Notes: a model not told the origin generated them from the letters alone. Shown: positions 45,985 to 53,478, counted from the stretch's first letter. The stretch is 59,353 nt of DNA from Nocardioides sp. (GCA_025924815.1 JAICHQ010000010.1:1-59353), one strand, 5' to 3'. Numbers and translations are program-made.

Positions 45985-46374
45985 TCAGCCGGCGACGGGG
46001 CTGTGCTCGCGGGCCGGGGCGCGGTGCAGCTCACGAGACACGGCGTACAGGCCGGCCAGGATGGCGACGACCTCCGAGGCGGCGGCGAGCCAGACGTAGG
46101 GGCCCTGCCACTTCTCGTGGTCTCCGAAGAGCCCGGCACTCGTCGTGGCGATGGTGAAGCCGCCGAGCGTGCTCGCGCCGAAGCCGAGGGCAAGGAACGG
46201 CGCGAGCCAGTGCCTCCACGTGACCAGGAGGACGGCGATGACCAGTCCGGCCACGACGTTGACCACGAAGAGCGGGCCGATCACGTGGACGTCGCGGAAG
46301 CCGTCCAGCCACTCACGCAGGTGGACGTAGGCCGACACCAGGACGGCGATGGCAGCGATAAGTCGTACGGTCAT
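45985..46374 (-). CDS. Small four-helix membrane protein, paralogue of the 52981-53391 product
   Basis: The 129-residue protein has four predicted helices (about 3-20, 33-52, 57-78, 93-112). The loops include a conserved DVHVIGPLFVVNVVAG segment and a GLFGDHEKWQG motif. It shares about half its residues with the product of 52981-53391, including VHVIGP and LFGDHExWxG. The family is unknown to me. Both genes have ECF-type promoters, so both probably belong to the local sigma regulon, perhaps as envelope response proteins. It is convergent with the anti-sigma gene. Confidence 0.72.
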   Translation of the reverse strand: MTVRLIAAIAVLVSAYVHLREWLDGFRDVHVIGPLFVVNVVAGLVIAVLLVTWRHWLAPFLALGFGASTLGGFTIATTSAGLFGDHEKWQGPYVWLAAASEVVAILAGLYAVSRELHRAPAREHSPVAG

Positions 46375-46418
46375 GACGAGTGAGCTCCGATCCGGGCCCG
46401 GATGGCCCTTCCCCGGAA

Positions 46419-46446
46419 GACACGGATCGGGGGCCCCGGCGGTTCG
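46419..46446 (-). promoter_or_regulatory. Predicted ECF promoter (CGAACC-N16-CGTGTC) of the small membrane-protein gene
   Basis: On the minus strand CGAACC (46441-46446) and CGTGTC (46419-46424) are 16 bp apart. Transcription would start near 46412, about 38 nt before the ATG at 46374. Confidence 0.6.
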
Positions 46447-46447
46447 A

Positions 46448-48793
46448 TCAGCGCACCGCCGACCGGCTCGACGGCGGGGGAGACGGTCGCGACCCGAACG
46501 CGCCCAGGAAGCGGTCACGGAACTGGTCCATGGGCATCACCGGCCCGTCGTCGGCCGGGTGGAGACCACTCGTCCAACCCCAGTCGGAGATGCGCTGCAA
46601 CACGCGGGGGTCGTGCGCGACCAGCGAGACCGGTACGTCGTGCGAGGCGTCGAATCCGCTGACGTTGGTGTTCGGCTGGTGGTCGCCGAGCACGATCATC
46701 ACCAGCTTCTTGTCGTGCGCATGGTGGACGAAGGAGACCAGCGAGCGCAGGGAGTACTGGATGGACCGGGCGTAGTTGCTCTGCTGGTCGGGCCCGCCGA
46801 GGAGCTCGACGAACGACGTGTGCGTGGGCAGCATGTCGTCGTACACCGCGCCGTTCCCGATCCGGTGCCACGGCACGATCCGCGGCGTGGCCGTCCAGGG
46901 CACGTGGCTGGAGACCAGGTCGATCTCCGCCATCACCGGGGGGCGCCCCGACCGGTCGAGCTCCCGGTGGGCGAACGCGTGGAGCGTGTACTGGTCGGGG
47001 ATGCGGGCGTAGCTGAAGCGCGGACCTTGGTAGCCCACGTCTCCGGAGTCGTACATCCGGTCGAAACCGTAGAAGCGCCGGCCCTCCTCCCACGCGCCGT
47101 CGTCGGACGGGATGTCGCTGACCGTGCGCCACCCGGCCCGGCCGAACGCCTGGGAGAGGTTGAACCGGTCACCGGCGAGCACCTGGTCGTAGCGCTGCTG
47201 GGAGTCGATCCACAGACCCGTCTGCATCGTGGAGTGCGCGAGCCAGCTCAGCCCGCCGAAGGTCGGCGATCGCAGCCATCCGCTCCGGGCGGTGAAGCCG
47301 AGGGACGCCAGCCGCTCCTGGGAGCTGTCGAGGGTCCGGTTGATCATGGGCGCGAACCACGATCCCTGCACCGCGACCCGGCCGTAGCTCTCCACGAAGA
47401 CCAGCAGCACGTCCTTGCCCCTCAGCCCGCGGAGCAGGTCGCGGCCCGGGGTCAGGGCGTAGGGGTCGTGCCCGAGGTCGTTCTCGAACACCCTCCGGTC
47501 CCGCAGCTCGGCACGCACCTGGTCGACCTGGGAGGCCAGCAGGGCGGCGGCCGGCGCGGACGCCAGGGACACCTGCGAGACCTGCGCCCCGACGAGCCCG
47601 GCGCCGACCCAGACCAGGGCCAGCGCGAGCACACCGCGGGACCAGGCGCGGGGCGCCGAGTGGGCGGTACGACGAAGCCGCAGCGTCGCCCACACACACA
47701 ATCCCAGGGCCACCCCCACGACGAGGGCCACACCGACCACCGCGAGCAGCTGTCCGGCCCCCCCCGCCGTACGGTGCACGAGGTCGAGCCCCGACCCGAC
47801 GTACCCGGGGTCGGTGAGCGGGTTGAACGGACGGTCGAAGGCCTCGTAGAAGCCCAGGTCGAGCGTCGTCAGCAGGATCGTCGAGGTCAGGAGCAGTCCC
47901 GCGACCGTCGCGACCAGCCGCCCCCAGCGCGACGGCAGCACGATCGCGAGCGCCACGAAGACGAGCAGCTCGAGCGGAATGCCCAGCAGCGCTCCGGGCG
48001 TGAGCTCGTCGGGGCGGCGGGGCAGCATCAGGGCGCCCCAGACCAGGGCGACGGCAACGACGTCGAGCGTCGGCCGCACCCAGCCCGGCCGGGTGCCGGC
48101 GTGCTCGTGCCGCAGGCGCCACAGCACGACAGCCTGGTGACCGAAGGACTCGGCCAGGAGCGCCAGGGCCGTCAGGGCGAGCCCGAGCGAGAGGCCGCGC
48201 GGGAGCGTCTCGGAGACGACCACCAGGAGCACGACACCCTGGACCGCGGCGACGACCTTGGACCAGCGTCGCTGGGGGGTCGGCGCCGTGAGCCAGGGCC
48301 ACGCGATGCCCGCCACGAGCAGCAGGTAACGGGCCAGCCCGATCAGCAGCACCCAGGCGCCGGTCACCGGGAGGGCGTACACGCTGAGGACCAGGATCAA
48401 GAAGGCATCGGTCTCCATGTCGAAGGCGGCGCCGACCCGGGTGACCTCCCCGCGCGTGCGCGCGAGCCGGCCGTCGACGAGGTCGGTCGAGAGCGCGAGG
48501 GCGGCCAGCGCGACCACCAGGGTGCGGGGGACCGCCTCGCTCCACGACTGCACGACCAGTGCTGCCACACCGGCGGCGAGCGTGGCCCGGACGAGGGTCA
48601 CGCGGTTGGCGACGCCCAGCTGCGCGAGCCCGTCGCGGCGTACGCCGTGGTCGAGCAGGAGCCAGGTGACGACGGCGACGGCGAGACCCACCAGCACCGC
48701 CGGCGTGCCGAGCCCGGGAACGAGGGCGAGCGCGAGCAGCACGGCCGCGGCAGACGGCAGTGCGGTCAGTGGACCGACCTGAACCGTGTGCAC
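46448..48793 (-). CDS. CDP-alcohol phosphotransferase fused to a sulfatase/phosphoglycerol-transferase-like domain
   Basis: The 781-residue protein joins two membrane enzymes. The N-terminal part (about 15-200) is a CDP-alcohol phosphotransferase with the complete signature D-x2-D-G-x2-A-R-x8-G-x3-D-x3-D (DLVDGRLAR...GAAFDMETD, about 100-125). Further helices span about 210-430. The C-terminal part (about 455-750) is a sulfatase/LtaS-like domain with VLLVFVESYGR and LVMIVLGDHQPN as metal-binding motifs. It may transfer a phospho-alcohol to a lipid or glycan outside the membrane. The GTG at 48793 was preferred to the ATG at 48823: it follows GGAGG, and the ATG overlaps the predicted -10 element. 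Confidence 0.82.
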   Translation of the reverse strand: MHTVQVGPLTALPSAAAVLLALALVPGLGTPAVLVGLAVAVVTWLLLDHGVRRDGLAQLGVANRVTLVRATLAAGVAALVVQSWSEAVPRTLVVALAALALSTDLVDGRLARTRGEVTRVGAAFDMETDAFLILVLSVYALPVTGAWVLLIGLARYLLLVAGIAWPWLTAPTPQRRWSKVVAAVQGVVLLVVVSETLPRGLSLGLALTALALLAESFGHQAVVLWRLRHEHAGTRPGWVRPTLDVVAVALVWGALMLPRRPDELTPGALLGIPLELLVFVALAIVLPSRWGRLVATVAGLLLTSTILLTTLDLGFYEAFDRPFNPLTDPGYVGSGLDLVHRTAGGAGQLLAVVGVALVVGVALGLCVWATLRLRRTAHSAPRAWSRGVLALALVWVGAGLVGAQVSQVSLASAPAAALLASQVDQVRAELRDRRVFENDLGHDPYALTPGRDLLRGLRGKDVLLVFVESYGRVAVQGSWFAPMINRTLDSSQERLASLGFTARSGWLRSPTFGGLSWLAHSTMQTGLWIDSQQRYDQVLAGDRFNLSQAFGRAGWRTVSDIPSDDGAWEEGRRFYGFDRMYDSGDVGYQGPRFSYARIPDQYTLHAFAHRELDRSGRPPVMAEIDLVSSHVPWTATPRIVPWHRIGNGAVYDDMLPTHTSFVELLGGPDQQSNYARSIQYSLRSLVSFVHHAHDKKLVMIVLGDHQPNTNVSGFDASHDVPVSLVAHDPRVLQRISDWGWTSGLHPADDGPVMPMDQFRDRFLGAFGSRPSPPPSSRSAVR

Positions 48794-48807
48794 CCTGCCT
48801 CCGTATG
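48780..48807 (+). promoter_or_regulatory. Predicted ECF promoter (TGAACC-N16-CGTATG) of the five-gene operon
   Basis: TGAACC (48780-48785) and CGTATG (48802-48807) give the sigma-type spacing. The -35 element lies in the first codons of the divergent fusion gene. Transcription would start near 48814, about 66 nt before the GTG at 48880. Confidence 0.62.
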
Positions 48808-48820
48808 TCCGGTTACCAGT

Positions 48821-48848
48821 CATACGAGGTCGGGTCGGCGTCGGTTCA
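48821..48848 (-). promoter_or_regulatory. Predicted ECF promoter (TGAACC-N16-CGTATG) of the fusion gene
   Basis: This is a mirror image of the promoter at 48780-48807: TGAACC on the minus strand at 48843-48848 and CGTATG at 48821-48826. The start site would also be near 48814, giving a ~21-nt leader with GGAGG before the GTG at 48793. The two -10 elements are only 13 bp apart and face each other. Confidence 0.65.
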
Positions 48849-48879
48849 GGACCCGATGCCGGACGTGGAGGGAGCCGAC

Positions 48880-49881
48880 GTGACACGAACGGCCCGGTCC
48901 TTCTGGCTGCGTGAGCCCGGGTCCGGCGAGATCCGTTCCGCGGATCTGCCGGACCCGGGTCCCGGGGAGGTGCTGGTCCGGACGCTGGTCTCCGGGGTCA
49001 GCCGGGGCACCGAGGCGCTCGTCTTCCGCGGAGGCGTTCCCGAGAGCCAGTACGCCGTGATGCGGGCGCCGTTCCAGGAGGGCGACTTCCCGGGGCCGGT
49101 GAAGTACGGCTACCTCAACGTCGGACGGGTCGAGTCCGGGCCCGCCGACCTGCTCGGCCGGACCGTCTTCTGCCTGCACCCCCACCAGACGGCGTACGTC
49201 GTGCCGGCCGAGGCCGTCGCCGTGGTCCCCGACGACGTCCCCGCCCGCCGGGCCGTCCTCGCCGGGCCCGTCGAGACGGCCGTCAACGCGCTCTGGGACG
49301 CGCGGCCGGTGCTCGGCGACCGGGTCGCCGTCGTCGGAGCAGGCATGGTCGGCCTCTGCGTGGCCCGGCTCCTGGCCCTCCTGCCCGGAGCCGATGTGAC
49401 CGTCGTCGACACCGAGTCCTCGCGGGCCGAGGTCGCCGAGGCGTTCGGCGCTCGCTTCTCGCGGCCGGGCGAGGCGGCCGATGACCTCGACGTGGTGATC
49501 CACGCGAGCGGCACCGCCGCGGGCCTCCAGACGTCTCTCGACATGCTGGCCGCCGACGGCGTCGTCACCGACCTGAGCTGGTACGGCGACGCGCCCGTCG
49601 AGCTGACCCTCGGCGGCCGCTTCCACTCCGCCCGCCTCGGCATCCGGGCCAGCCAGGTGGGCGAGATCGGCGAGTCGCGCCGCGGACGACGTACCCCGGC
49701 GGACCGGATGGCGCTCGCGCTGCGGCTGCTGGCCGACCCGGTGTTCGACCTGCTGCTGACCGGCGAGTCCGACTTCGCGGAGCTGCCCGAGGTGATGAGC
49801 AAGCTCGCGACGGGATCGATGCCCGCCCTGTGCCACACGATCACCTACCTCGCCGCCGACGGCCCGGGGGATGCGCGCTGA
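48880..49881 (+). CDS. Medium-chain dehydrogenase/reductase without zinc ligands
   Basis: The 333-residue MDR-superfamily protein has the GroES-like part (about 1-130) and a Rossmann domain with VAVVGAGMVGLCVARLL (about 148-164). The catalytic zinc residues of alcohol dehydrogenases are missing: the Cys position reads SGVSRGTE and the GHE motif reads KYGYLN. The structural-zinc cysteines are also absent. It could reduce or oxidise a substrate with NAD(P) without zinc. I recall actinobacterial relatives annotated as zinc-binding dehydrogenases beside a PTPS-like gene. The GTG at 48880 follows GGAGGGA; an ATG at 48856 is an alternative. It is the first gene of a five-gene operon. Confidence 0.78.
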   Translation: MTRTARSFWLREPGSGEIRSADLPDPGPGEVLVRTLVSGVSRGTEALVFRGGVPESQYAVMRAPFQEGDFPGPVKYGYLNVGRVESGPADLLGRTVFCLHPHQTAYVVPAEAVAVVPDDVPARRAVLAGPVETAVNALWDARPVLGDRVAVVGAGMVGLCVARLLALLPGADVTVVDTESSRAEVAEAFGARFSRPGEAADDLDVVIHASGTAAGLQTSLDMLAADGVVTDLSWYGDAPVELTLGGRFHSARLGIRASQVGEIGESRRGRRTPADRMALALRLLADPVFDLLLTGESDFAELPEVMSKLATGSMPALCHTITYLAADGPGDAR

Positions 49882-50279
49882 TGTTCGAGGTCACCGTCAG
49901 CGACCACATGATGATCGCCCACAGCCTGCGCGGCGAGGTGTTCGGCCCGGCGCGCGCGCTGCACGGCGCGACGTACGTCGTCGAGGCGGCCTTCGCGCGC
50001 GACGGCCTCGACGCGGACGGCATCGTCCTCGATCTCGGCGCGGCCCTCGACGCGCTGAGGGCCGTGCTGGCCGACCTGACCTATCGCAACCTCGACGAGG
50101 TCGCGTCCCTTGCCGGGCTCAACACGACCACCGAGGTGCTCTGCCGCGAGGTGGCCGATCGGCTCGCGGCGCGCATCGCCGACGGCAGTCTCGGGGTCGC
50201 CCCGGACGACCTGACCCGCATCCGGGTCACCCTGCGCGAGAGCCCGACCGCCTGGGCCACCTACGAGCGTGCGCCGTGA
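49881..50279 (+). CDS. PTPS/QueD-fold protein lacking the catalytic residues
   Basis: The 132-residue protein has the fold pattern of 6-pyruvoyl-tetrahydropterin synthase/6-carboxytetrahydropterin synthase, but key residues are changed. The first zinc His is present (His14). The HGH motif reads H28-G-A30, so the third ligand is lost, and the catalytic Cys position is Ala24. The Asp-His pair is replaced by Thr67-Tyr68; the pterin-binding Glu (Glu120) is kept. The pattern GPARALHGATYVV is one I recall from a conserved actinobacterial subfamily, so this is not decay. Function is unknown: binding or a different reaction is likely. The ATG overlaps the preceding stop by 1 nt (TGATG). Confidence 0.75.
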   Translation: MFEVTVSDHMMIAHSLRGEVFGPARALHGATYVVEAAFARDGLDADGIVLDLGAALDALRAVLADLTYRNLDEVASLAGLNTTTEVLCREVADRLAARIADGSLGVAPDDLTRIRVTLRESPTAWATYERAP

Positions 50280-51373
50280 CCGCCTCGCTGTACGCCGTAC
50301 TCCCGCGGGGGGTCGACGACCCCACCCGGCCCAGCGGGGGCAACGTCTACGACCGCCGGGTCCTGAGCGGGCTGAGTGCGTTCGGCCGGCCCGTGGTCGA
50401 GCTCGAGGTCGCCGGTGGGTGGCCCGCCCCCGAGCCGGCCGATCTCCACGAGCTCGACGCGTCGCTGGTGGGGATCCCCGAGGGCTCGCTGGTCCTCGTC
50501 GACGGGCTGGTCGCGTCGGGGGCGGCCGCCGTGCTGCCCCACTACGCCGGCCGGCTCCGCATCGTCGTGCTGCTGCACATGCCGATCGGACCCGACCGCG
50601 GCGAGGAGCTGGTGCTCGGATCGGCGGCCGCGGTGGTGACGACGAGCGCGTGGTCGCGCGAGCGCCTGCGCGGCTGGTACGGGCTGCGTCGGGTCGAGGT
50701 CGCCCGGCCCGGCGCCGACGCGATCGAGCACCTCCCGCCCCGTGACGCCGCCGGCGGCGGCACCTCGTTCCTCTGCGTCGCCGCCGTCCACCCGGGAAAG
50801 GGCCACGACCTTCTCTTCGAGGCGCTGGCGGCGCTCGGCGACCGCGCCTGGACCCTGACCTGCGCCGGCTCGCTCGACGTCGATCCCGACCATGTCGCCG
50901 CGCTCCAGACGCAGGTCTATGCGCGGTCGTGGGAGCGACGGGTGATCTTCACCGGTCCGTTGGCTGCGGGCCCGCTGGCGACGGCGTACGACGCGGCCGA
51001 CCTGCTGGTGCTGCCGTCGCGCTCGGAGAGCTACGGGATGGTGGTCGTCGAGGCCCTCGCCCACGGGCTGCCCGTGGTGGCGACCGCGGTGGGCGGCCTG
51101 CCGGAGGCCCTCGGACACGCGCCGGTCGGCGGGCTGCCCGGCCTGCTCGTGCCACCGGAGGACCCCGCCGCCCTGGCCGGGGTGCTCCGCGCCTGGTTGG
51201 ACGACCCGGGCCTGCGCGAACGGCTCGGCCAGGCGGCCGCCCGTCGGCGACCCACGCTGCGCCGCTGGGACGAGACCGTCGCCGAGCTCGCCGCCGTGCT
51301 CGACCGAGTCGCCCCTCGGACGCCGGTCGGCACGTCCTCGCCCGGTCGCGGCCGCCCCGGAGACGCCCGATGA
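50276..51373 (+). CDS. Glycosyltransferase family 4 protein
   Basis: The 365-residue GT-B enzyme has the C-terminal GT4 signature: VAAVHPGKGHDLLFEAL near residue 162 and the E-x7-E motif in SRSESYGMVVVEALAHGLP (about 246-264). The N-terminal domain is shorter than usual, about 140 residues. It transfers a sugar from an activated nucleotide to an unknown acceptor at the cytoplasmic side of the membrane. Its start overlaps the PTPS-like stop by 4 nt. The context suggests a glycosylated product. Confidence 0.82.
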   Translation: MTASLYAVLPRGVDDPTRPSGGNVYDRRVLSGLSAFGRPVVELEVAGGWPAPEPADLHELDASLVGIPEGSLVLVDGLVASGAAAVLPHYAGRLRIVVLLHMPIGPDRGEELVLGSAAAVVTTSAWSRERLRGWYGLRRVEVARPGADAIEHLPPRDAAGGGTSFLCVAAVHPGKGHDLLFEALAALGDRAWTLTCAGSLDVDPDHVAALQTQVYARSWERRVIFTGPLAAGPLATAYDAADLLVLPSRSESYGMVVVEALAHGLPVVATAVGGLPEALGHAPVGGLPGLLVPPEDPAALAGVLRAWLDDPGLRERLGQAAARRRPTLRRWDETVAELAAVLDRVAPRTPVGTSSPGRGRPGDAR

Positions 51374-52329
51374 GCCTGACCAGTGCCCCGCCCCACGGCG
51401 TACGACGCGCTGCTCCGGGTCTGCGTCTGGTGACCGGACTCCTCCTCCTGGCCGCACTGCTGTGGAGGTTCGGCACCGGCCCCTTCGCCGACGCCTGGCG
51501 GGTCACGACCTGGGGCTCGGTGACTGCTGCGCTGGTCCTCACGGCGCTCGCCACGCTGGCCAACGCCTGGCGCTGGCGGGTGATCGCCGTGGCGCTCGGG
51601 GCACCGCTGACCCTCGCCGGCTCGGTGACGGCGTACTACCGGTCGCAGTTCCTCAACGCCACGCTGCCCGGAGGCGTGCTCGGCGATGCGCATCGCGGCG
51701 TCCGCCACGGCCGCGACGCGGGTCACCTGGCCGTCGGGCTCCGGGCCACCGCCTGGGACCGCCTGACCGGCCAGGTGGTGCAGATCGGCCTGCTCGCCGT
51801 CGCGCTGGCGGTGCTGCCGACCACGCTGCGGGGCTACTCGGCGGTGGCGCTGGCAGCACTCGGCGCCGTGGCCGCCGCGGGCTGGTGGCTCGCTCGGCGC
51901 CGAGGTGCCGTGGCGTTCGTGGGCGGCGACCTGCGGCTCCTCGCACGCCCTGGTGTCGCCGCTCGGTTGGTGCTCGCGTCGTGCCTGTCGACGGCCGCCC
52001 ACGCCGCCGTCGTCGTGGTGGCGGTCGCCGTGGTCGGGGTGGACGCCGCCCCGTCGACGCTGGTCGCGATCGCCCTCGCGGTCCTGGTCGGCGCTGCGGT
52101 CCCGCTCAACGTCGCCGGCTGGGGGCCGCGCGAGGGCATCACGGCGGGCGTCTTCGGTCTCGCCGGGCTGGGCTCGGCGACCGGGCTCACCGTCAGCGTC
52201 GTGTTCGGAGTGCTGGCCGGGGTCGCGACGGTGCCCGGGCTGCTCGTGCTGGTCGCCGACGCCGTCGTACGCCGACGGGCGGTCACCGCCGAGCCGGCTC
52301 GTCCGCTCGAGGAGGCGTGCCGTGGCTGA
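51370..52329 (+). CDS. LPG-synthase-TM/UPF0104 family membrane protein (flippase-like)
   Basis: The 319-residue protein has about eight membrane helices and fits the lysylphosphatidylglycerol synthase membrane-domain family. Markers are ANAWRWRVIAVALGAPLTLA (about 57-76) and YYRSQFLNATLPGGVLGDAHR (about 82-102). The C-terminal VPLNVAGWGPREGITAGVF motif (about 243) is also typical. Such proteins flip lipids or lipid-linked sugars, or serve as membrane parts of aminoacyl-lipid enzymes; no soluble transferase domain is attached here. It overlaps the glycosyltransferase gene by 4 nt, so it may move that enzyme's product across the membrane. Confidence 0.78.
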   Translation: MSLTSAPPHGVRRAAPGLRLVTGLLLLAALLWRFGTGPFADAWRVTTWGSVTAALVLTALATLANAWRWRVIAVALGAPLTLAGSVTAYYRSQFLNATLPGGVLGDAHRGVRHGRDAGHLAVGLRATAWDRLTGQVVQIGLLAVALAVLPTTLRGYSAVALAALGAVAAAGWWLARRRGAVAFVGGDLRLLARPGVAARLVLASCLSTAAHAAVVVVAVAVVGVDAAPSTLVAIALAVLVGAAVPLNVAGWGPREGITAGVFGLAGLGSATGLTVSVVFGVLAGVATVPGLLVLVADAVVRRRAVTAEPARPLEEACRG

Positions 52330-53020
52330 CCGCCCGTACACCCTGCTCAGCTGCAGCATGTCGATCGACGGCTACATCGACGGCGCGACCGAGAGCCGGC
52401 TGCTGCTGTCCAACGACCTCGACTTCGACCGGGTCGACGACATCCGCGCCGGGGTCGACGCGATCCTGGTCGGCGCCACCACCGTGCGCAACGACAACCC
52501 CCGGCTGCTGGTCCGCGACCACGATCGCCGTCGGGCCCGCCTCGACCGTGGCCTGCCGGAGCATCCGGTCAAGGTGACCGTGACCGAGCGTGGCCGGCTC
52601 GACCCGTCGCGCCGGTTCTTCGCCGACGACGGCAGCCGCAAGCTGGTCTACGCCAGCAGCCGCGTGGCCGCGACCCTCGGCGAGCGGCTGGGCGGCCTCG
52701 GCGAGGTCGTCGACGCCGGTGACCCGGTGCGGATGGCCGACCTCAGCGGCGACCTGCACCGGCGCGGCGTACGTCGCCTGATGGTCGAGGGCGGGGGAGC
52801 GGTGCACACCCAGTTCCTGGCCGACGACCTGGTCGACGAGCTGCAGCTGGTGGTGGCTCCGTTCTTCGTCGGAGAGCCGGGCGCGCGGCGGTTCGTCGGC
52901 GAGGGCCACTTCCCGTGGCACCCCGGCCGCCGGGCCCGCTTGGCGGAGACCCGGCAGCTCGGCGACGTGGTGCTGCTGCGCTACGCCCTGTCCGCCCGGT
53001 TCGAGCCTGAGAGCGCGTGA
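52322..53020 (+). CDS. RibD C-terminal-type reductase (dihydrofolate-reductase-like fold)
   Basis: The 232-residue protein has the RibD_C fold: SMSIDGYIDG (about 13-22), then VDAILVGATTVRNDNPRLLV (about 44-63), RRLMVEGGGAVHTQF (about 154) and ELQLVVAPFFVG. In riboflavin synthesis this domain reduces a ribosylaminopyrimidine with NADPH; related stand-alone proteins reduce pterins. The deaminase domain of RibD is absent. It is the last gene of the operon, with an 8-nt overlap to the flippase-like gene. Its 3' end overlaps the convergent membrane-protein gene by 40 bp. Confidence 0.8.
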   Translation: MADRPYTLLSCSMSIDGYIDGATESRLLLSNDLDFDRVDDIRAGVDAILVGATTVRNDNPRLLVRDHDRRRARLDRGLPEHPVKVTVTERGRLDPSRRFFADDGSRKLVYASSRVAATLGERLGGLGEVVDAGDPVRMADLSGDLHRRGVRRLMVEGGGAVHTQFLADDLVDELQLVVAPFFVGEPGARRFVGEGHFPWHPGRRARLAETRQLGDVVLLRYALSARFEPESA

Positions 53021-53391
53021 GCCCGGGAGCGTGGCGGCTCGGGCTCGGGGTCCTCGAGCAGGAGCGCGAGCCCGGCGACGATCGCGACGATCTCGACGGT
53101 CGCGGCCGCGAACACCGAGAGCCCCTCCCAGCGCTCGTGGTCGCCGAAGAGGCCGATCGTGCTGGCCAGCGTGAAGGCGCCGAGGGTGGCGGCACCGAAG
53201 CAGGCCGCCAGCACGCCGGCGCCGGGATGCCGCCATCGGACCAGCAGCACCGCGATCACGATCCCGCCGGCGATGTTGAGCAGGAACGCCGGCCCGATCA
53301 CGTGCACCGAGCGCATGCCCTGGAGCCACAGAGCCAGGTGGATGGCGACGGAGACGAGGACGGCCACGGCGGCCGTGTAGCGCAAGGTCAT
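52981..53391 (-). CDS. Small four-helix membrane protein, paralogue of the 45985-46374 product
   Basis: The 136-residue protein has four helices and the same landmark segments as its paralogue: VHVIGPAFLLNIAGG, then ATLGAFTLAST and GLFGDHERWEG. The C-terminus (about 115-136) is charged and different. An ECF-like promoter lies directly upstream, with its -10 only 6 bp from the ATG, so the message should be leaderless. It probably belongs to the sigma regulon. Function is unknown. Confidence 0.72.
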   Translation of the reverse strand: MTLRYTAAVAVLVSVAIHLALWLQGMRSVHVIGPAFLLNIAGGIVIAVLLVRWRHPGAGVLAACFGAATLGAFTLASTIGLFGDHERWEGLSVFAAATVEIVAIVAGLALLLEDPEPEPPRSRAHALSGSNRADRA

Positions 53392-53397
53392 GCTGGG

Positions 53398-53425
53398 AAC
53401 ACGGGACGGAGGCCCCGTCGGTTCG
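53398..53425 (-). promoter_or_regulatory. Predicted ECF promoter (CGAACC-N16-CGTGTT), leaderless
   Basis: CGAACC (53420-53425) and CGTGTT (53398-53403) on the minus strand are 16 bp apart. The -10 element ends 6 nt before the ATG at 53391, so transcription would begin at the start codon. Confidence 0.6.
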
Positions 53426-53465
53426 ATCGGCCCACGATCCTTTACCTGTCGTTCCCCGGGCATCC

Positions 53466-53471
53466 CTAGGC
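53466..53471 (+). promoter_or_regulatory. -10 element (TAGGCT) of a probable leaderless amidase promoter
   Basis: TAGGCT ends 7 nt before the GTG at 53479. Confidence 0.38.
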
Positions 53472-53478
53472 TGCGAGT

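Noticed and set aside
48821..48823. ATG at 48823 as start of the CDP-alcohol phosphotransferase fusion
   Set aside because: It coincides with the predicted -10 element, so it would not be in the mRNA. GTG 48793 has GGAGG upstream.
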